Part shown: in pieces, positions 51,469-61,158 of the stretch
How positions within the stretch are numbered: the stretch's first letter is position 1
Layout of the letters: each line of letters begins with the position of its first letter
Translations under genes and position numbers: made by a program
The notes under the pieces: generated by a model
What the model saw: only the letters and a program-made list of their open reading frames with translations
The model's database searches: none
What the model was told of the DNA's origin: nothing
Origin: Metabacillus idriensis
GTDB taxonomy: Bacteria; Bacillota; Bacilli; Bacillales; Bacillaceae
Length of the DNA stretch: 64,000 bases
NCBI RefSeq assembly: GCF_009674765.1
Contig: NZ_WKKF01000001.1
Span: 186,001 to 250,000, forward strand
Direction of reading: 5' to 3'

Positions 51469-51588
51469 CGTCCAGCTCCAGCGCCTAGATCCTCGGTCAG
51501 AACGAATCCGCCAAAAAAGGCGGGACCCGGACTTTTCTGTCGGATTCTTATCTGCATGTCGGATCTGACCAAGGCGCCTGCGCTTATG
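51469..51588 (+). repeat. Dispersed hairpin repeat, copy C
   Basis: A more diverged copy with GTCCAGCTCCAGCGCCTAG, CCTCGGTCAGAACG and GGATTCTTATCTG. The DNA just before it (GAAATTATAA...AATAGGTTGTGGA) also occurs near 2730, where ACTTTTCTGTC follows too. Confidence 0.75.
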
Positions 51589-51591
51589 TTG

Positions 51592-51777
51592 TCACCTTTC
51601 AAATAAAATCAATTTACCGCTTGCCGATGTGCAGCGGTGCGTTTTTTTTAGAAAGTTTTTTTCTTCAAGCTTTTGCTCGCCGACTTTTTTTGCTTCCTGG
51701 TCATTGGCAGCTTCAAAGCCTTCATCCATTAATTTTTCCCCGTCTTTATTAAATGCCGTTAAGTAGTACATGCCCAT
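51592..51777 (-). CDS. yhzD: YhzD-like small protein, 61 aa
   Basis: The short soluble protein (MYYLTAFNKDGEKLMDEGFEA...THRCTSASGKLILF) has the pattern of the Bacillus YhzD family, which lies in the yha region of B. subtilis. Function unknown. Convergent with the beta-oxidation operon and divergent from yhaQ. Repeat copy C ends just before its stop. Confidence 0.7.
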   Translation of the reverse strand: MGMYYLTAFNKDGEKLMDEGFEAANDQEAKKVGEQKLEEKNFLKKTHRCTSASGKLILFER

Positions 51778-51916
51778 TTAATAGCCCCCTTTGCATATGA
51801 AGTTTAAAAATTTAATAGGCTTATAACTATAATTCTCATCATCTTCACTTTTTCCTGCAAAAAATGAAACATTTGTTTGATGAGTTTCGTACATATGATA
51901 GACAGGAGGAATCAGG

Positions 51917-52816
51917 ATGACATTACAATTGGATGGAATTACGAAACGATTTGGGTCACACACAGCCGTAGATCAGCTTTCATTAACGATTCCAGAGAGT
52001 GAAATGTTTGGCTTGCTGGGGGCGAATGGTGCTGGAAAAACGACAACTTTCCGGATGATTTTAGGCTTATTAAATCCATCAGCAGGGCAAATTGTATGGG
52101 ACGGGAAGCCAATCGGATACGATGCGAGTGATGAAATTGGCTATCTTCCGGAAGAAAGAGGGCTTTATCCTAAAGTGAAAGTGCGTGATCAGCTTGTTTA
52201 TTTAGGGCGGTTAAAAGGGATGAATAAACAGACTGCGCTGGCAGAAATGAATGAATGGCTTGAACGCTTTAAGATTCCGGAATATGCAAACAAGAAAGTA
52301 GAGGACCTTTCAAAAGGAAATCAGCAAAAGATTCAATTCATTACAGCAGTCCTGCATCGTCCGAAGCTGCTGATTCTCGATGAACCGTTCAGCGGTCTAG
52401 ATCCAGTAAATGTAGAACTGCTTAAAACTGCCGTATTGGATTTGAAAAACCGCGGAACATCGATCGTCTTTTCAAGTCACAGAATGGAGCATGTAGAAGA
52501 ACTGTGTCAGCATTTGTGCATCATGCATAAAGGAAAGCCTGTCGTTCACGGGGCATTAAAGGATATTAAGCGTTCCTTTGGAAGAAAAAATGTGATTGTT
52601 CATGCTGATTTTGACTTGGAGTATTTACAGAACTTTGAAGGTGTTACTAAATCTAAGAAAACGTTTGAAGGAATGGACCTGCAGGTTACAGGTGAAGAGG
52701 TCTCTCAGAAAATCATGGCTTCTTTGCAGGGCAAAGGATTTGTCCGGAAATTTGAACTCGCAGAGCCCTCTTTGAATGATATTTTCATTGAAAAGGTTGG
52801 TGCCGCGTATGAATAA
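51917..52816 (+). CDS. yhaQ: ABC exporter ATP-binding protein YhaQ
   Basis: The 299-residue ATPase of the NatA/drug-exporter group has Walker A GANGAGKTT, signature LSKGNQQK (a variant of LSGGQ common in this group), Walker B LLILDEPFSGLDP and switch His SSHRM. Residues 220-299 form the group's accessory C-terminal domain. It pairs with the YhaP permease, whose gene overlaps its end by eight bases. AGGAGG precedes the ATG. Possible role in sodium or toxic compound export; not shown. Confidence 0.92.
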   Translation: MTLQLDGITKRFGSHTAVDQLSLTIPESEMFGLLGANGAGKTTTFRMILGLLNPSAGQIVWDGKPIGYDASDEIGYLPEERGLYPKVKVRDQLVYLGRLKGMNKQTALAEMNEWLERFKIPEYANKKVEDLSKGNQQKIQFITAVLHRPKLLILDEPFSGLDPVNVELLKTAVLDLKNRGTSIVFSSHRMEHVEELCQHLCIMHKGKPVVHGALKDIKRSFGRKNVIVHADFDLEYLQNFEGVTKSKKTFEGMDLQVTGEEVSQKIMASLQGKGFVRKFELAEPSLNDIFIEKVGAAYE

Positions 52817-54068
52817 ATTTTGGATCATCTTTTGGCATACATATACAAGCAAATTAAAGACAAAATCATTTTTGATTACAACCGGCATAACACTGCTGCT
52901 GATCTTTGGGCTGACAAACCTGCAAAATGTGATTGATTTTTTTAATGATGGGGAAAAAGATGCTGTTAAGGTGGCAGTTATTGATCAAACGGAAAATGAA
53001 ACTATTTATCCTGTGTTTGAGCAGAATGCTTCAGCTATGGATAAGAAACTGCAGCTGAAAAGCGCAGAGAAGTCAGAGGAACAGCTGAAAAAGGATGTCC
53101 TTGATGAAAAAATGGAAGGATATTTAATTTTGAGTCTTGACCAAGATGGCTTGCCGCAGGGCTCCTATTATGCAAGGTCCATTGCAAACTCAAGTGTTTC
53201 AGAGACAATTGAGCAGGCCTTGCAGCAAACGAAAATAGCAGCAGGTACTGCAAATCTTGGATTGAAAAGTGAACAGCTGAGTCAGTTGTTTGCTCCTTCA
53301 GAACTTAAGAAAACGGCCCTGTTGAAAAATGCAAAATCAGAAGAAGAGCTGGATCAGGCAAGAGGGCTGGTCTACGTTCTGCTGTTCATTATTTATTTTT
53401 CAGTGATCTTATATGCAAGTATGATTGCGATGGAGGTAGCTGTAGAAAAATCATCACGGGTGATGGAAATTCTCATCAGTTCTGTTTCACCAATTAAGCA
53501 AATGTTTGCAAAGCTGCTTGGGATTGGACTAGTGAGCTTAACACAGTTCGGCCTTATTGTACTGGTCGGATACAGCTCGATTAAAGGAAATATGGAAAAT
53601 ACAGCATTGATGGGTGATGGATTCTTCAGTTTCACAGAAGTGCCTGTCGCAACATTGGTTTACGCCGTTGTTTTCTTTATTCTTGGGTACTTTATCTTTG
53701 CGACTCTGGCAGCTTTTTTAGGATCGCTTGTCAGCAGAATTGAAGATGTTCAGCAGATGATTGCACCGATGACGTATATTATTGTAGGTGCTTTCATTAT
53801 CGCGATGTTCGGTCTTGGAAACCCTGAAGCGACGTTCATCACGGTTACATCCTTTATCCCGCTTTTCTCACCAATGATTATGTTCTTGAGAGTCGGCATG
53901 CTGAGTGTTCCGGCATGGGAAATTGGACTATCAATCGGCATTTTAGTTATAACCATAATCGCTCTTGCGGTATTAGGTGCTAAAGTATATAAAGGCGGCG
54001 TGCTCATGTACGGCAAATCCTCATCTTTTAAGGATGTCAAGAAAGCCTTGCAAATGTCAAAGGATTAA
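52809..54068 (+). CDS. yhaP: ABC exporter permease YhaP
   Basis: The 419-residue protein has one membrane segment at about 20-40, an extracellular domain of about 140 residues and five or six segments from residue 180 on, the ABC-2 NatB-like arrangement. Length equals that recalled for B. subtilis YhaP. The ATG at 52809 inside the yhaQ 3' end is used; the open frame from 52776 lacks a ribosome site. Confidence 0.92.
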   Translation: MNKFWIIFWHTYTSKLKTKSFLITTGITLLLIFGLTNLQNVIDFFNDGEKDAVKVAVIDQTENETIYPVFEQNASAMDKKLQLKSAEKSEEQLKKDVLDEKMEGYLILSLDQDGLPQGSYYARSIANSSVSETIEQALQQTKIAAGTANLGLKSEQLSQLFAPSELKKTALLKNAKSEEELDQARGLVYVLLFIIYFSVILYASMIAMEVAVEKSSRVMEILISSVSPIKQMFAKLLGIGLVSLTQFGLIVLVGYSSIKGNMENTALMGDGFFSFTEVPVATLVYAVVFFILGYFIFATLAAFLGSLVSRIEDVQQMIAPMTYIIVGAFIIAMFGLGNPEATFITVTSFIPLFSPMIMFLRVGMLSVPAWEIGLSIGILVITIIALAVLGAKVYKGGVLMYGKSSSFKDVKKALQMSKD

Positions 54069-54079
54069 TAAGAAGAAGG

Positions 54080-54113
54080 AAGCAGAGTCGGTGCGGCTCT
54101 GTTTTTTTGTTTT
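54080..54113 (+). terminator. Terminator of yhaQP
   Basis: GCAGAGTC and GGCTCTG pair around a short loop and are followed by seven T. Confidence 0.78.
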
Positions 54114-54119
54114 GAATGA

Positions 54120-54220
54120 AGATTTGCAGCAGATCTTATGGCTGTTTCGGCTGAAAAAGGATATTTCAGCGGATAGAAAAGAAAATAGGCGGAATGAGCA
54201 AATAAATAAAAGGTGGAAAA
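54120..54220. repeat. AT-rich degenerate short repeats
   Basis: GGCTGAAAAAGGATATTTCA, GCGGATAGAAAAG and GGCGGAATGAGCAAATAAAT follow one another and resemble the units at 37685 and 42225. No gene is seen. Confidence 0.4.
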
Positions 54221-54263
54221 ACTGTTATTCTATATAATTCTGGCTGGCGATTTTGGTATTTTG

Positions 54264-54388
54264 TGCTGTCCAGCTCCATCGCCCAACTCCTCGGCCAGAA
54301 CGGAATCAGCCAGCAAAGGCAAAAAGCGCCTTCACTGGCTGATCCTTATCTGTCTGCCTGCGCTAACCGGGCGATTCCGCATTTCTTG
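54264..54388 (+). repeat. Dispersed hairpin repeat, copy D
   Basis: GTCCAGCTCC, CTCCTCGGCCAGAACGGAAT, AAAAAGCGCC, GATCCTTATCTGTCTG and CCGCATTTCTTG mark it. Copy E follows directly, giving a tandem pair as at 51299-51588. Confidence 0.8.
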
Positions 54389-54513
54389 TGTGTGTCTAGC
54401 TCCGCCTCCTAGCTCCTCGGCCAGAACGGTTCCGTCTGTAAAGGCAAAAAGCGCCTTTTCAGCCGGATCCTTATCTGTCTGTCGGAGCTAAACAGTCGGT
54501 TCCGCATTTCTTG
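54389..54513 (+). repeat. Dispersed hairpin repeat, copy E
   Basis: TGTCTAGCTCC, GCTCCTCGGCCAGAACGG, AAAAAGCGCCTTTTCAGCCG and GGATCCTTATCTGTCTG are present. It shares its internal half with copy B (51299). No gene lies in 54069-54584. Confidence 0.8.
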
Positions 54514-54584
54514 ATAGAACGTGCATTCGTATTTCTGAGGTGGTACAATATAGAATAAGAGAGAAGTAAAGGAAGGAAATAAGG

Positions 54585-55814
54585 ATGGAACCTATTCGAT
54601 TTATTCATGCAGCGGATTTACATATAGACAGCCCGTTTGCCGGAATGCAGCAGCTGCCGGAAACGATTTTTGAAAGGCTGAAGGAAAGCACATTTGCTGC
54701 TCTGGACAATTTGATCAAGCTAGCTATCAGCGAACAGGTTGATTTTATATTGATAGCGGGGGATCTATTCGACGGCGAGGACAGGAGCTTAAAAGCACAG
54801 CTGAAGTTAAAAAAAGCATTTGAACAGCTTGAGCTGCACGGGATTCATGTATATGTCATACACGGTAATCATGATCACATGAGCGGGAAATGGCTGGAAC
54901 TTAGCTGGCCGCAAAATGTTCATATTTTTTCAGACAAAGAAGTAGAGTGTAAAACTTTCTGGAAAAACGGAAATACTACCGTCAATTTATATGGATACAG
55001 CTATCCGAAGCGAGCTGTTACCCAGAATATGACCCCTTTCTATAAGAAACAAGGTGAGGCGGATTTTACCATTGGACTGCTTCATGGGTCGATTGCGGGC
55101 AATACCGACCATGATGCTTATTCCCCTTTCCTGATCAGTGACCTGCTTGAAAAACAGTTTGACTATTGGGCGCTTGGCCATATACATAAACGGATGCAAC
55201 TTCATGAAAGTGAGCCGCCGATTCTGTATTCAGGCAATATTCAGGGCAGAAACAGAAAAGAAACGGGAGATAAAGGATGCTATCTCGTTGCCATGTCTGA
55301 AAGTATCGTGTCTTACACGTTTAAGCCTCTCCATGATGTGAAATGGGAAGAACTTTTAACCCAGATTAAAGAAAGTTTTGAGGAATGGATAGACAGCCTG
55401 CATCTTCAGCTTCAGCAGCTTAGAGGTGACGAGCCGCGTGTAGTTACAATTCGTATAAGCGGTACAAGTGAACTGTATGATTCGCTTCAGGAAGAAAATG
55501 TGCTTGAAGATTTAATAGATCAATGGAATGAAGATGAGACAGGGCGTGAGAATTTTGTATGGATCTCCTCAATCATCAATGAATCAATGCCTGAGATCAA
55601 CAAAGAATCACTGCAGCTTGATTCTCATTTTTTAGCTGATTTAACAGAGATTATCAAAAGCTTTGATGATTTTGAGGGCACCGTTTTGCCCCTAAAGCAG
55701 AACGCATTATACAGGAAACACATACCTGCCTTTGATGCAGATGAACAGCAGCAGATAGAAAGAGAAGCTGAATACCTGCTGTTTCAGGAACTTTTGAAGC
55801 ATAGAAGATTGTGA
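54585..55814 (+). CDS. yhaO: SbcD/Mre11-like metallophosphoesterase YhaO
   Basis: The 409-residue nuclease-type protein has the metal-binding motifs of Mre11/SbcD: AADLHIDSPF (start), AGDLFDGED, IHGNHDHM, LLHGSI and GHIHKR. Length matches B. subtilis YhaO. It starts with an AAGGAAG site and is followed after nine bases by yhaN, its likely ATPase partner. The pair resembles SbcCD and probably acts on DNA ends, but substrates are not known. Confidence 0.92.
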   Translation: MEPIRFIHAADLHIDSPFAGMQQLPETIFERLKESTFAALDNLIKLAISEQVDFILIAGDLFDGEDRSLKAQLKLKKAFEQLELHGIHVYVIHGNHDHMSGKWLELSWPQNVHIFSDKEVECKTFWKNGNTTVNLYGYSYPKRAVTQNMTPFYKKQGEADFTIGLLHGSIAGNTDHDAYSPFLISDLLEKQFDYWALGHIHKRMQLHESEPPILYSGNIQGRNRKETGDKGCYLVAMSESIVSYTFKPLHDVKWEELLTQIKESFEEWIDSLHLQLQQLRGDEPRVVTIRISGTSELYDSLQEENVLEDLIDQWNEDETGRENFVWISSIINESMPEINKESLQLDSHFLADLTEIIKSFDDFEGTVLPLKQNALYRKHIPAFDADEQQQIEREAEYLLFQELLKHRRL

Positions 55815-55823
55815 GGTGAAAAA

Positions 55824-58800
55824 ATGAAAATCATTGAACTGAATATCTATGGGTATGGACAATTTAATCACATGAATTTCACCCTTAATCCCCATGCCTT
55901 TCAAGTGATTTACGGGAAAAATGAAGCAGGGAAATCTACGATTATGTCATTCATTCAAAGTATCCTATTTGGATTTCCTGCAAAAATTCAACATGAAAAC
56001 AGGTATGAACCAAAGCAAGTGAAAACATACGGCGGAGCTCTGATTGTTGATACCGAACAATATGGAAAGGTCAAAATTGAGAGATTGCCGGGAAAAGCAA
56101 CAGGTGAGGTTACGCTGTACTTTGAAAATGGAGAAACAGGCAGCCGGGAAATTCTTGATCAAATGCTGTCTCACTTTGATAAATCGATGTATAAGTCTAT
56201 TTTTTCATTTGATATCCACGGTATACAGCAGGTAAGCAAAGTTAGTGCTGATGAACTCGGAAAGTTTTTATTGTCATCGGGATTGCTTGGGACAGATGCT
56301 CTCTTGCAGACGGAAAATCAACTTTTGAAAAAACAAGAACTGCTCTATAAGCCTAACGGAAAAAAACCAGAAATCAATGCAGCACTAAGCAGACTGAAGA
56401 CCCTTCATTCTGACATGCTGAAAGCAAAAGAACAGATTCAGCCTTACGCGGAACTTATGAAGGAAAAAGAAATGATTGAACGACAGCTAATGGCAAAAGC
56501 AGAAAGCAAGTCTTGGCTTGAAGCAAAATCAAGAAGGCTTGCTGAAATCATCGATGCTCTACCATTATGGATTGAAGAAGAGTCGATCCTTTCTGAATTA
56601 ACAAAGACAAACCAGTCATTTCCTGCAGATGGATTAAAGCGCATGGATGAGATTGAAGCGAAGGAAGAGCCATTGCTATCTGAAAAGCGGTCTCTAGTAA
56701 GATCGCTAGAAGATCATCAGCAAGCAATACATCAAATGAGTGTCAATGAATCGATTCTTTCGCATCAAGCTGAAATCGAGCATCTCAGGGAGACAAACTC
56801 CGCCTATCATGCGAAAAAAGATCAGCATCAGCAGTACAGTTTGAAGTACGGGGCACTTTCAAGAAAAATTTCAGAAGAAAAAGAGCGGCTTTTTGCGGTA
56901 GATTTAGATGATGAGTCTGTCCTTTCAATAAACACCTCTATAACAGCCAAAGAAGAAATAAGAGAAATCGTGTCGGACTATCAGCAGCTGCAGCAAAGAA
57001 AGCAGCTCCTCGATCAGCAGTTTGAACGGGCGAAAGAAAATCTGGAGGAAAGCGAAAACAGATTAACAGATTACGCAAAAGGGCTGCTTGGTGCAGAAGA
57101 AAGAAAGCTTCTAGAAGAAAAGCTAAAACAGCAGGAAGCCATGCAGCAGCAAGTGCTGGATGAAAAAAGAGCAGAAGATGAATATCGGAGCAATGAAAAG
57201 AAAATAAACGAACAAATCAAGACGAACCAATCAAAAAAGAATCAAATGAACATAATGAAAGCAGCTGCGGCTGTTCTGCTTATTTTGTGTTCCGGCTGGA
57301 TTATCTATGAGCAGCAATGGCTCATCTTGCTGTTTCTATTAGGCTTGATTGTCCTCGTTTTCTTTTTTATTTTCCAAAATGATAAAGGAGAAGACGCATT
57401 TCTGATTCATTTACGTGACAAACAGGATGAATTAAAACGTCAGCTTGAACAGTCAAGAGGTCAAGGTTATACAGATACAGAAGAGCTCAGGGGCATCCTG
57501 TGGAAGGATGAACAGCTGATGAGATCTCATGAGCTTGAGCAAGTGACATTTACACAGAATGAAAGAGCTTATCACCGCACAGTCAGCGGTTTTGATGAAT
57601 GGGAAGAGGACCTTTATCAATTAAACCGAAAAGCTAAAAAAGCGTACAGTGATTTAAGGATGAGCAGTGAATTCTCGCCTCTCGCCCTGCCTGATCTTCT
57701 GCAAACATTGTTTCAGCTCCAGAAAGATATTCGAGAGTGCTCTCAAATTGAAGCGAAACTTGCAGAGCTTACTTCGGCACTTTCTGCTTATGAAAAACAG
57801 CTTGAACGTGTATGTGAAAAATGCGGATTTGACCAAAAGACTGATTTGAATGAAGGAATGAGGAATTTGTCTGCTGCTTTCCAAGATTCAATGGAAAAGA
57901 AGAGCAGGCAGCTTATGTTTTTAGAAAAAATCGCCGATGCCGAACATCGATTAGGAAAAATTGAAGCAGATCTCAGCCTTCTTTCTGAGAAGAAAAAAGA
58001 GCTTTTCCATTTATCCAATTCAGCTGATGCCGAAGAGTTCCGTAATAAGGCAGAGGAAGCGAACAACAGAAGATCATTAGAGCAAAAATTAAAATGGATT
58101 CAGCAGCAGCTCCAGGCTAAAAAGCATTTGCTCAAAGATGGAAAGCTGGATTTTCTGATTGATTATAAAGAAGAAAAGCTTTTATGTGATAAAGAGCTTA
58201 AAGCGGAAATTGAACAGGAAAGCAGCATGCAAAGGAGGCTCTCAGAGCTTGCGGCTGCACTTCAAAATATTGAGGGATCTGGACTTTACTCAGAACTAAA
58301 ACAGAAGTATGAGCTTGAAAAAGGTGCAGTAAAGCAGCTTGCGCACAAGTGGGCCGTGCTCGCAGCCGCGAAAAACATGCTCAATAAAACGGTGGAATTT
58401 AACCGATCGGTCAGACTTCCAAAAGTATTGGAGGAAGCTGAGCACTTTTTTTCGATCATGACGAATCATCAATACAGAAAAATCTTTCTGCCTGATTCAG
58501 AACAAACATTACTTGCAGAAAGAGCTGATGGAAACCGGTTTGCAGCAAATGAGCTTTCTCAGGCAACAGCAGAACAATTATATATTTCACTGAGGCTGTC
58601 TCTTGCCCGTCATTTGAGCACTGAACAGGGCCTGCCGATTATTATTGATGATGGTTTTGTGAATTTTGATTTTGACCGGACGAAACAAGTGCTGTCATTG
58701 CTTGATGAATTTTCAAAGCAGCATCAAATTATTTTCTTTACTTGCCAGGAGCATCTTCTGCCGCTGTTTAAAGAAGAACAAATTCTTGATTTAAAAGCTA

Positions 58801-58847
58801 AGGAGCAAGCTGCAAAACAAGTATCTATTGGACAGAGATTATTGTAA
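55824..58847 (+). CDS. yhaN: Membrane-associated SbcC/Rad50-like ATPase YhaN
   Basis: The 1007-residue AAA/SMC-like protein has Walker A GKNEAGKST (31-39) and, at the C-terminus, the signature-like LSQATAEQLYISLRL and Walker B IIIDDGFVNFD. Long coiled coils join them (about 190-470 and 540-880). In the middle, where Rad50 has a zinc hook, residues 475-517 are two adjacent hydrophobic segments (AAAAVLLILCSGWIIY and LILLFLLGLIVLVFFFIF). A membrane hairpin would tether the tip of the coil to the membrane. It pairs with YhaO. Confidence 0.92.
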   Translation: MKIIELNIYGYGQFNHMNFTLNPHAFQVIYGKNEAGKSTIMSFIQSILFGFPAKIQHENRYEPKQVKTYGGALIVDTEQYGKVKIERLPGKATGEVTLYFENGETGSREILDQMLSHFDKSMYKSIFSFDIHGIQQVSKVSADELGKFLLSSGLLGTDALLQTENQLLKKQELLYKPNGKKPEINAALSRLKTLHSDMLKAKEQIQPYAELMKEKEMIERQLMAKAESKSWLEAKSRRLAEIIDALPLWIEEESILSELTKTNQSFPADGLKRMDEIEAKEEPLLSEKRSLVRSLEDHQQAIHQMSVNESILSHQAEIEHLRETNSAYHAKKDQHQQYSLKYGALSRKISEEKERLFAVDLDDESVLSINTSITAKEEIREIVSDYQQLQQRKQLLDQQFERAKENLEESENRLTDYAKGLLGAEERKLLEEKLKQQEAMQQQVLDEKRAEDEYRSNEKKINEQIKTNQSKKNQMNIMKAAAAVLLILCSGWIIYEQQWLILLFLLGLIVLVFFFIFQNDKGEDAFLIHLRDKQDELKRQLEQSRGQGYTDTEELRGILWKDEQLMRSHELEQVTFTQNERAYHRTVSGFDEWEEDLYQLNRKAKKAYSDLRMSSEFSPLALPDLLQTLFQLQKDIRECSQIEAKLAELTSALSAYEKQLERVCEKCGFDQKTDLNEGMRNLSAAFQDSMEKKSRQLMFLEKIADAEHRLGKIEADLSLLSEKKKELFHLSNSADAEEFRNKAEEANNRRSLEQKLKWIQQQLQAKKHLLKDGKLDFLIDYKEEKLLCDKELKAEIEQESSMQRRLSELAAALQNIEGSGLYSELKQKYELEKGAVKQLAHKWAVLAAAKNMLNKTVEFNRSVRLPKVLEEAEHFFSIMTNHQYRKIFLPDSEQTLLAERADGNRFAANELSQATAEQLYISLRLSLARHLSTEQGLPIIIDDGFVNFDFDRTKQVLSLLDEFSKQHQIIFFTCQEHLLPLFKEEQILDLKAKEQAAKQVSIGQRLL

Positions 58848-58884
58848 AATGAACTGACGAAAGGTACCTGAAAGGAAGTAAGGC

Positions 58885-60099
58885 ATGCAGCAAACGACAC
58901 ATGAGAAAAAGCCGCTTGGCAAACCGCTCTTTTTACTGAGCTTTAACTTATTTATAATTATGGTGGGTATCGGCTTAGTCATCCCGATTCTGCCGTTTTA
59001 TGTTGAAAAATTCGGAGCAGATGCAGCAACACTTGGATTTCTGGTAGCTGTATTTGCATTCATGCAGTTTTTTTTCGCTCCGATATGGGGGCGGTTATCT
59101 GACAGAATTGGCAGGAAACCGCTGATAACGCTTGGGCTGTTTGGTTTTGCGATAGCTGAATTTATTTTCGCTTTTGCAACGGATTTATGGATGCTGTTTT
59201 TATCAAGGATGATTGCAGGTATATTCGGTGCTGCGATTATGCCTAGCGCAATGGCATACGTTTCTGATGTAACCACACCTGAAAAACGCGGGCAAGGGAT
59301 GGGTTATTTAGGGGCTGCAATGGGCCTCGGCATTGTAGTTGGCCCGGGAATCGGCGGCTGGCTAGCTGAATTTAGTCTTTCTTTCCCATTTCTATTTGCT
59401 GGTATTGCAGCATCACTGGCTGGAATTGTATCGGTCTTCGTTTTGCCGGAGTCCTTGTCAAAAGAAGCGATGGAGAAAACCATTGCTGAAAATGAAAAAC
59501 GTGAAAATCAATTTGTCTTAATCAAAAAAGCTCTTCAAAGTCCTGTTGGCTTTTTGCTGATCCTTGTCTTTATGATGAGTTTTGCACTAACCATTTTTCA
59601 GGCGATCTTTGGTTTCTATACGTTAGAGCGCTTTGGTTACGGGCCGCAGCAAGTCGGTCTGATCATTCTTATAACAGGGATTGTAGGAACGATTACACAA
59701 GGAGCTGTTGTTGGAAGGCTTGTGGCTAAATTCGGGGATGAACGGGTTGTGACCTCTGCTCTTTTGCTGAGTTCATTTGGGTTTGTCATCATGACATTTG
59801 CGAATTCTTTCGCCACAGTTTTATTGACAACCTCTATCTTCTTTTTAGGAAATTCTATTTTGAGACCTTCTTTAAATACGTTTATCTCAAAATTAGCAGG
59901 AAGCAAGCAAGGTATGGTAATGGGGCTTAATAATTCTTTTATGAGTCTTGGAAATGTAGCAGGCCCCATTTTGGCGGGTTACGTTTTTGAATATCAAATC
60001 AACCTTCCTTATTATATTGGTGCAGCGGTCATGCTTTCTGCACTGATTTCAACGAAGGTGTGGATTTCAAGGAGACACTATGCAGATGTGTCAGCATAG
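58885..60099 (+). CDS. MFS drug-efflux-type transporter
   Basis: The 404-residue transporter has 12 predicted membrane segments and the MFS loop motif GRLSDRIGRKP between segments 2 and 3. The motif-C-like stretch GAAMGLGIVVGPGIGGWLAE in segment 5 marks drug/proton antiporters (DHA1, NorA/Bmr/TetA-like). It sits between yhaN and yhaM, which I recall as neighbours in B. subtilis, so it looks inserted. AAGGAAG precedes the ATG; no regulator gene is linked. Substrate unknown. Confidence 0.87.
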   Translation: MQQTTHEKKPLGKPLFLLSFNLFIIMVGIGLVIPILPFYVEKFGADAATLGFLVAVFAFMQFFFAPIWGRLSDRIGRKPLITLGLFGFAIAEFIFAFATDLWMLFLSRMIAGIFGAAIMPSAMAYVSDVTTPEKRGQGMGYLGAAMGLGIVVGPGIGGWLAEFSLSFPFLFAGIAASLAGIVSVFVLPESLSKEAMEKTIAENEKRENQFVLIKKALQSPVGFLLILVFMMSFALTIFQAIFGFYTLERFGYGPQQVGLIILITGIVGTITQGAVVGRLVAKFGDERVVTSALLLSSFGFVIMTFANSFATVLLTTSIFFLGNSILRPSLNTFISKLAGSKQGMVMGLNNSFMSLGNVAGPILAGYVFEYQINLPYYIGAAVMLSALISTKVWISRRHYADVSA

Positions 60100-60172
60100 C
60101 TGAAGGCAGGAAAAATAGATGGAAATTATGCTATACTCAGGATAATGAGGCAATTTGGGAGGGACCGTTTTA

Positions 60173-61120
60173 ATGATGACAAAAGGAATTAATCATTACG
60201 AGGTAGGCGAGCAAGCAGATGTTTTTCTGCTGGTGAAATCATCGACTAAGGGTATAGCCAGTAACGGAAAACCATTTTTAACATTAATTCTTCAGGATCA
60301 ATCAGGTGAGATTGAAGCAAAGCTATGGGATGCGGGTCCAGAAGATGAGGTATCCTACAGTTCACAAAGCATTGTTAAGATATATGGTGATATTCATCAT
60401 TACCGCGGACGTAATCAGCTTAAAATCCGCAATATCCGAACTGCCTCGAGCACAGATAACGTGAAAATTTCTGATTTTCTTGAAACAGCTCCGATCGGAC
60501 AAGAAGAAATGATGGAAAAAGTCACACAATATATTTTCGAAATGAAAAACCCAAACATTCAGCGCGTAACAAGGTATCTCATGAAAAAGCATCAAAGTGA
60601 ATTCCTTGAATATCCGGCTGCAACAAAAAATCATCACGAATTTGTTTCCGGATTAGCTTATCATGTTGTTTCCATGCTTGATTTAGCAAAGTCCATTTCA
60701 GCTTTATATCCAAGTCTTGATACGGATTTGCTTTATGCAGGAGTCATTCTGCACGATCTTGGGAAGGTAACTGAACTCTCAGGACCTATCGGTACTACTT
60801 ATACAGTAGAAGGAAACCTGATCGGCCATATTTCCATCATGGTAAATGAAATTGCCAAAGCAGCCGAACATTTAGGTATTGAGGGTGAAGAAATCGTTAT
60901 TCTTCAGCACCTAGTCCTCAGTCATCATGGAAAAGCAGAGTGGGGAAGCCCTAAGCCTCCGCTGATCAAAGAAGCCGAAATCTTGCATTATATTGATAAT
61001 CTCGATGCGAAAATGAACATGCTTGACCGTGCTCTAGAGCGAGTGAAGCCGGGCGAGTATACGGAACGTGTTTTTGCACTGGATAATCGATCGTTTTATA
61101 AACCTGCGTTTCATCAATAA
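60173..61120 (+). CDS. yhaM: 3'-5' exoribonuclease YhaM
   Basis: The 315-residue protein has an N-terminal OB-fold (about 15-95) and an HD metal-binding domain with [13 protein letters not shown] near residue 155 and ILHDLGKV near 195. YhaM degrades RNA, and some DNA, from the 3' end. ATG codons at 60173 and 60176 are both possible; GGGAGG lies nine bases before the first. A TTG at 60155 lies upstream of this site and is rejected. Confidence 0.93.
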   Translation: MMTKGINHYEVGEQADVFLLVKSSTKGIASNGKPFLTLILQDQSGEIEAKLWDAGPEDEVSYSSQSIVKIYGDIHHYRGRNQLKIRNIRTASSTDNVKISDFLETAPIGQEEMMEKVTQYIFEMKNPNIQRVTRYLMKKHQSEFLEYPAATKNHHEFVSGLAYHVVSMLDLAKSISALYPSLDTDLLYAGVILHDLGKVTELSGPIGTTYTVEGNLIGHISIMVNEIAKAAEHLGIEGEEIVILQHLVLSHHGKAEWGSPKPPLIKEAEILHYIDNLDAKMNMLDRALERVKPGEYTERVFALDNRSFYKPAFHQ

Positions 61121-61128
61121 TATTGAAG

Positions 61129-61158
61129 TCTTCCATTTTGAAATGGAAGGCTTTTTTC
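61129..61158 (+). terminator. Terminator of yhaM
   Basis: CTTCCATTT and AAATGGAAG form a nine-base perfect stem followed by GCTTTTTT. The T-run overlaps the left end of a MITE-like element. Confidence 0.88.
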
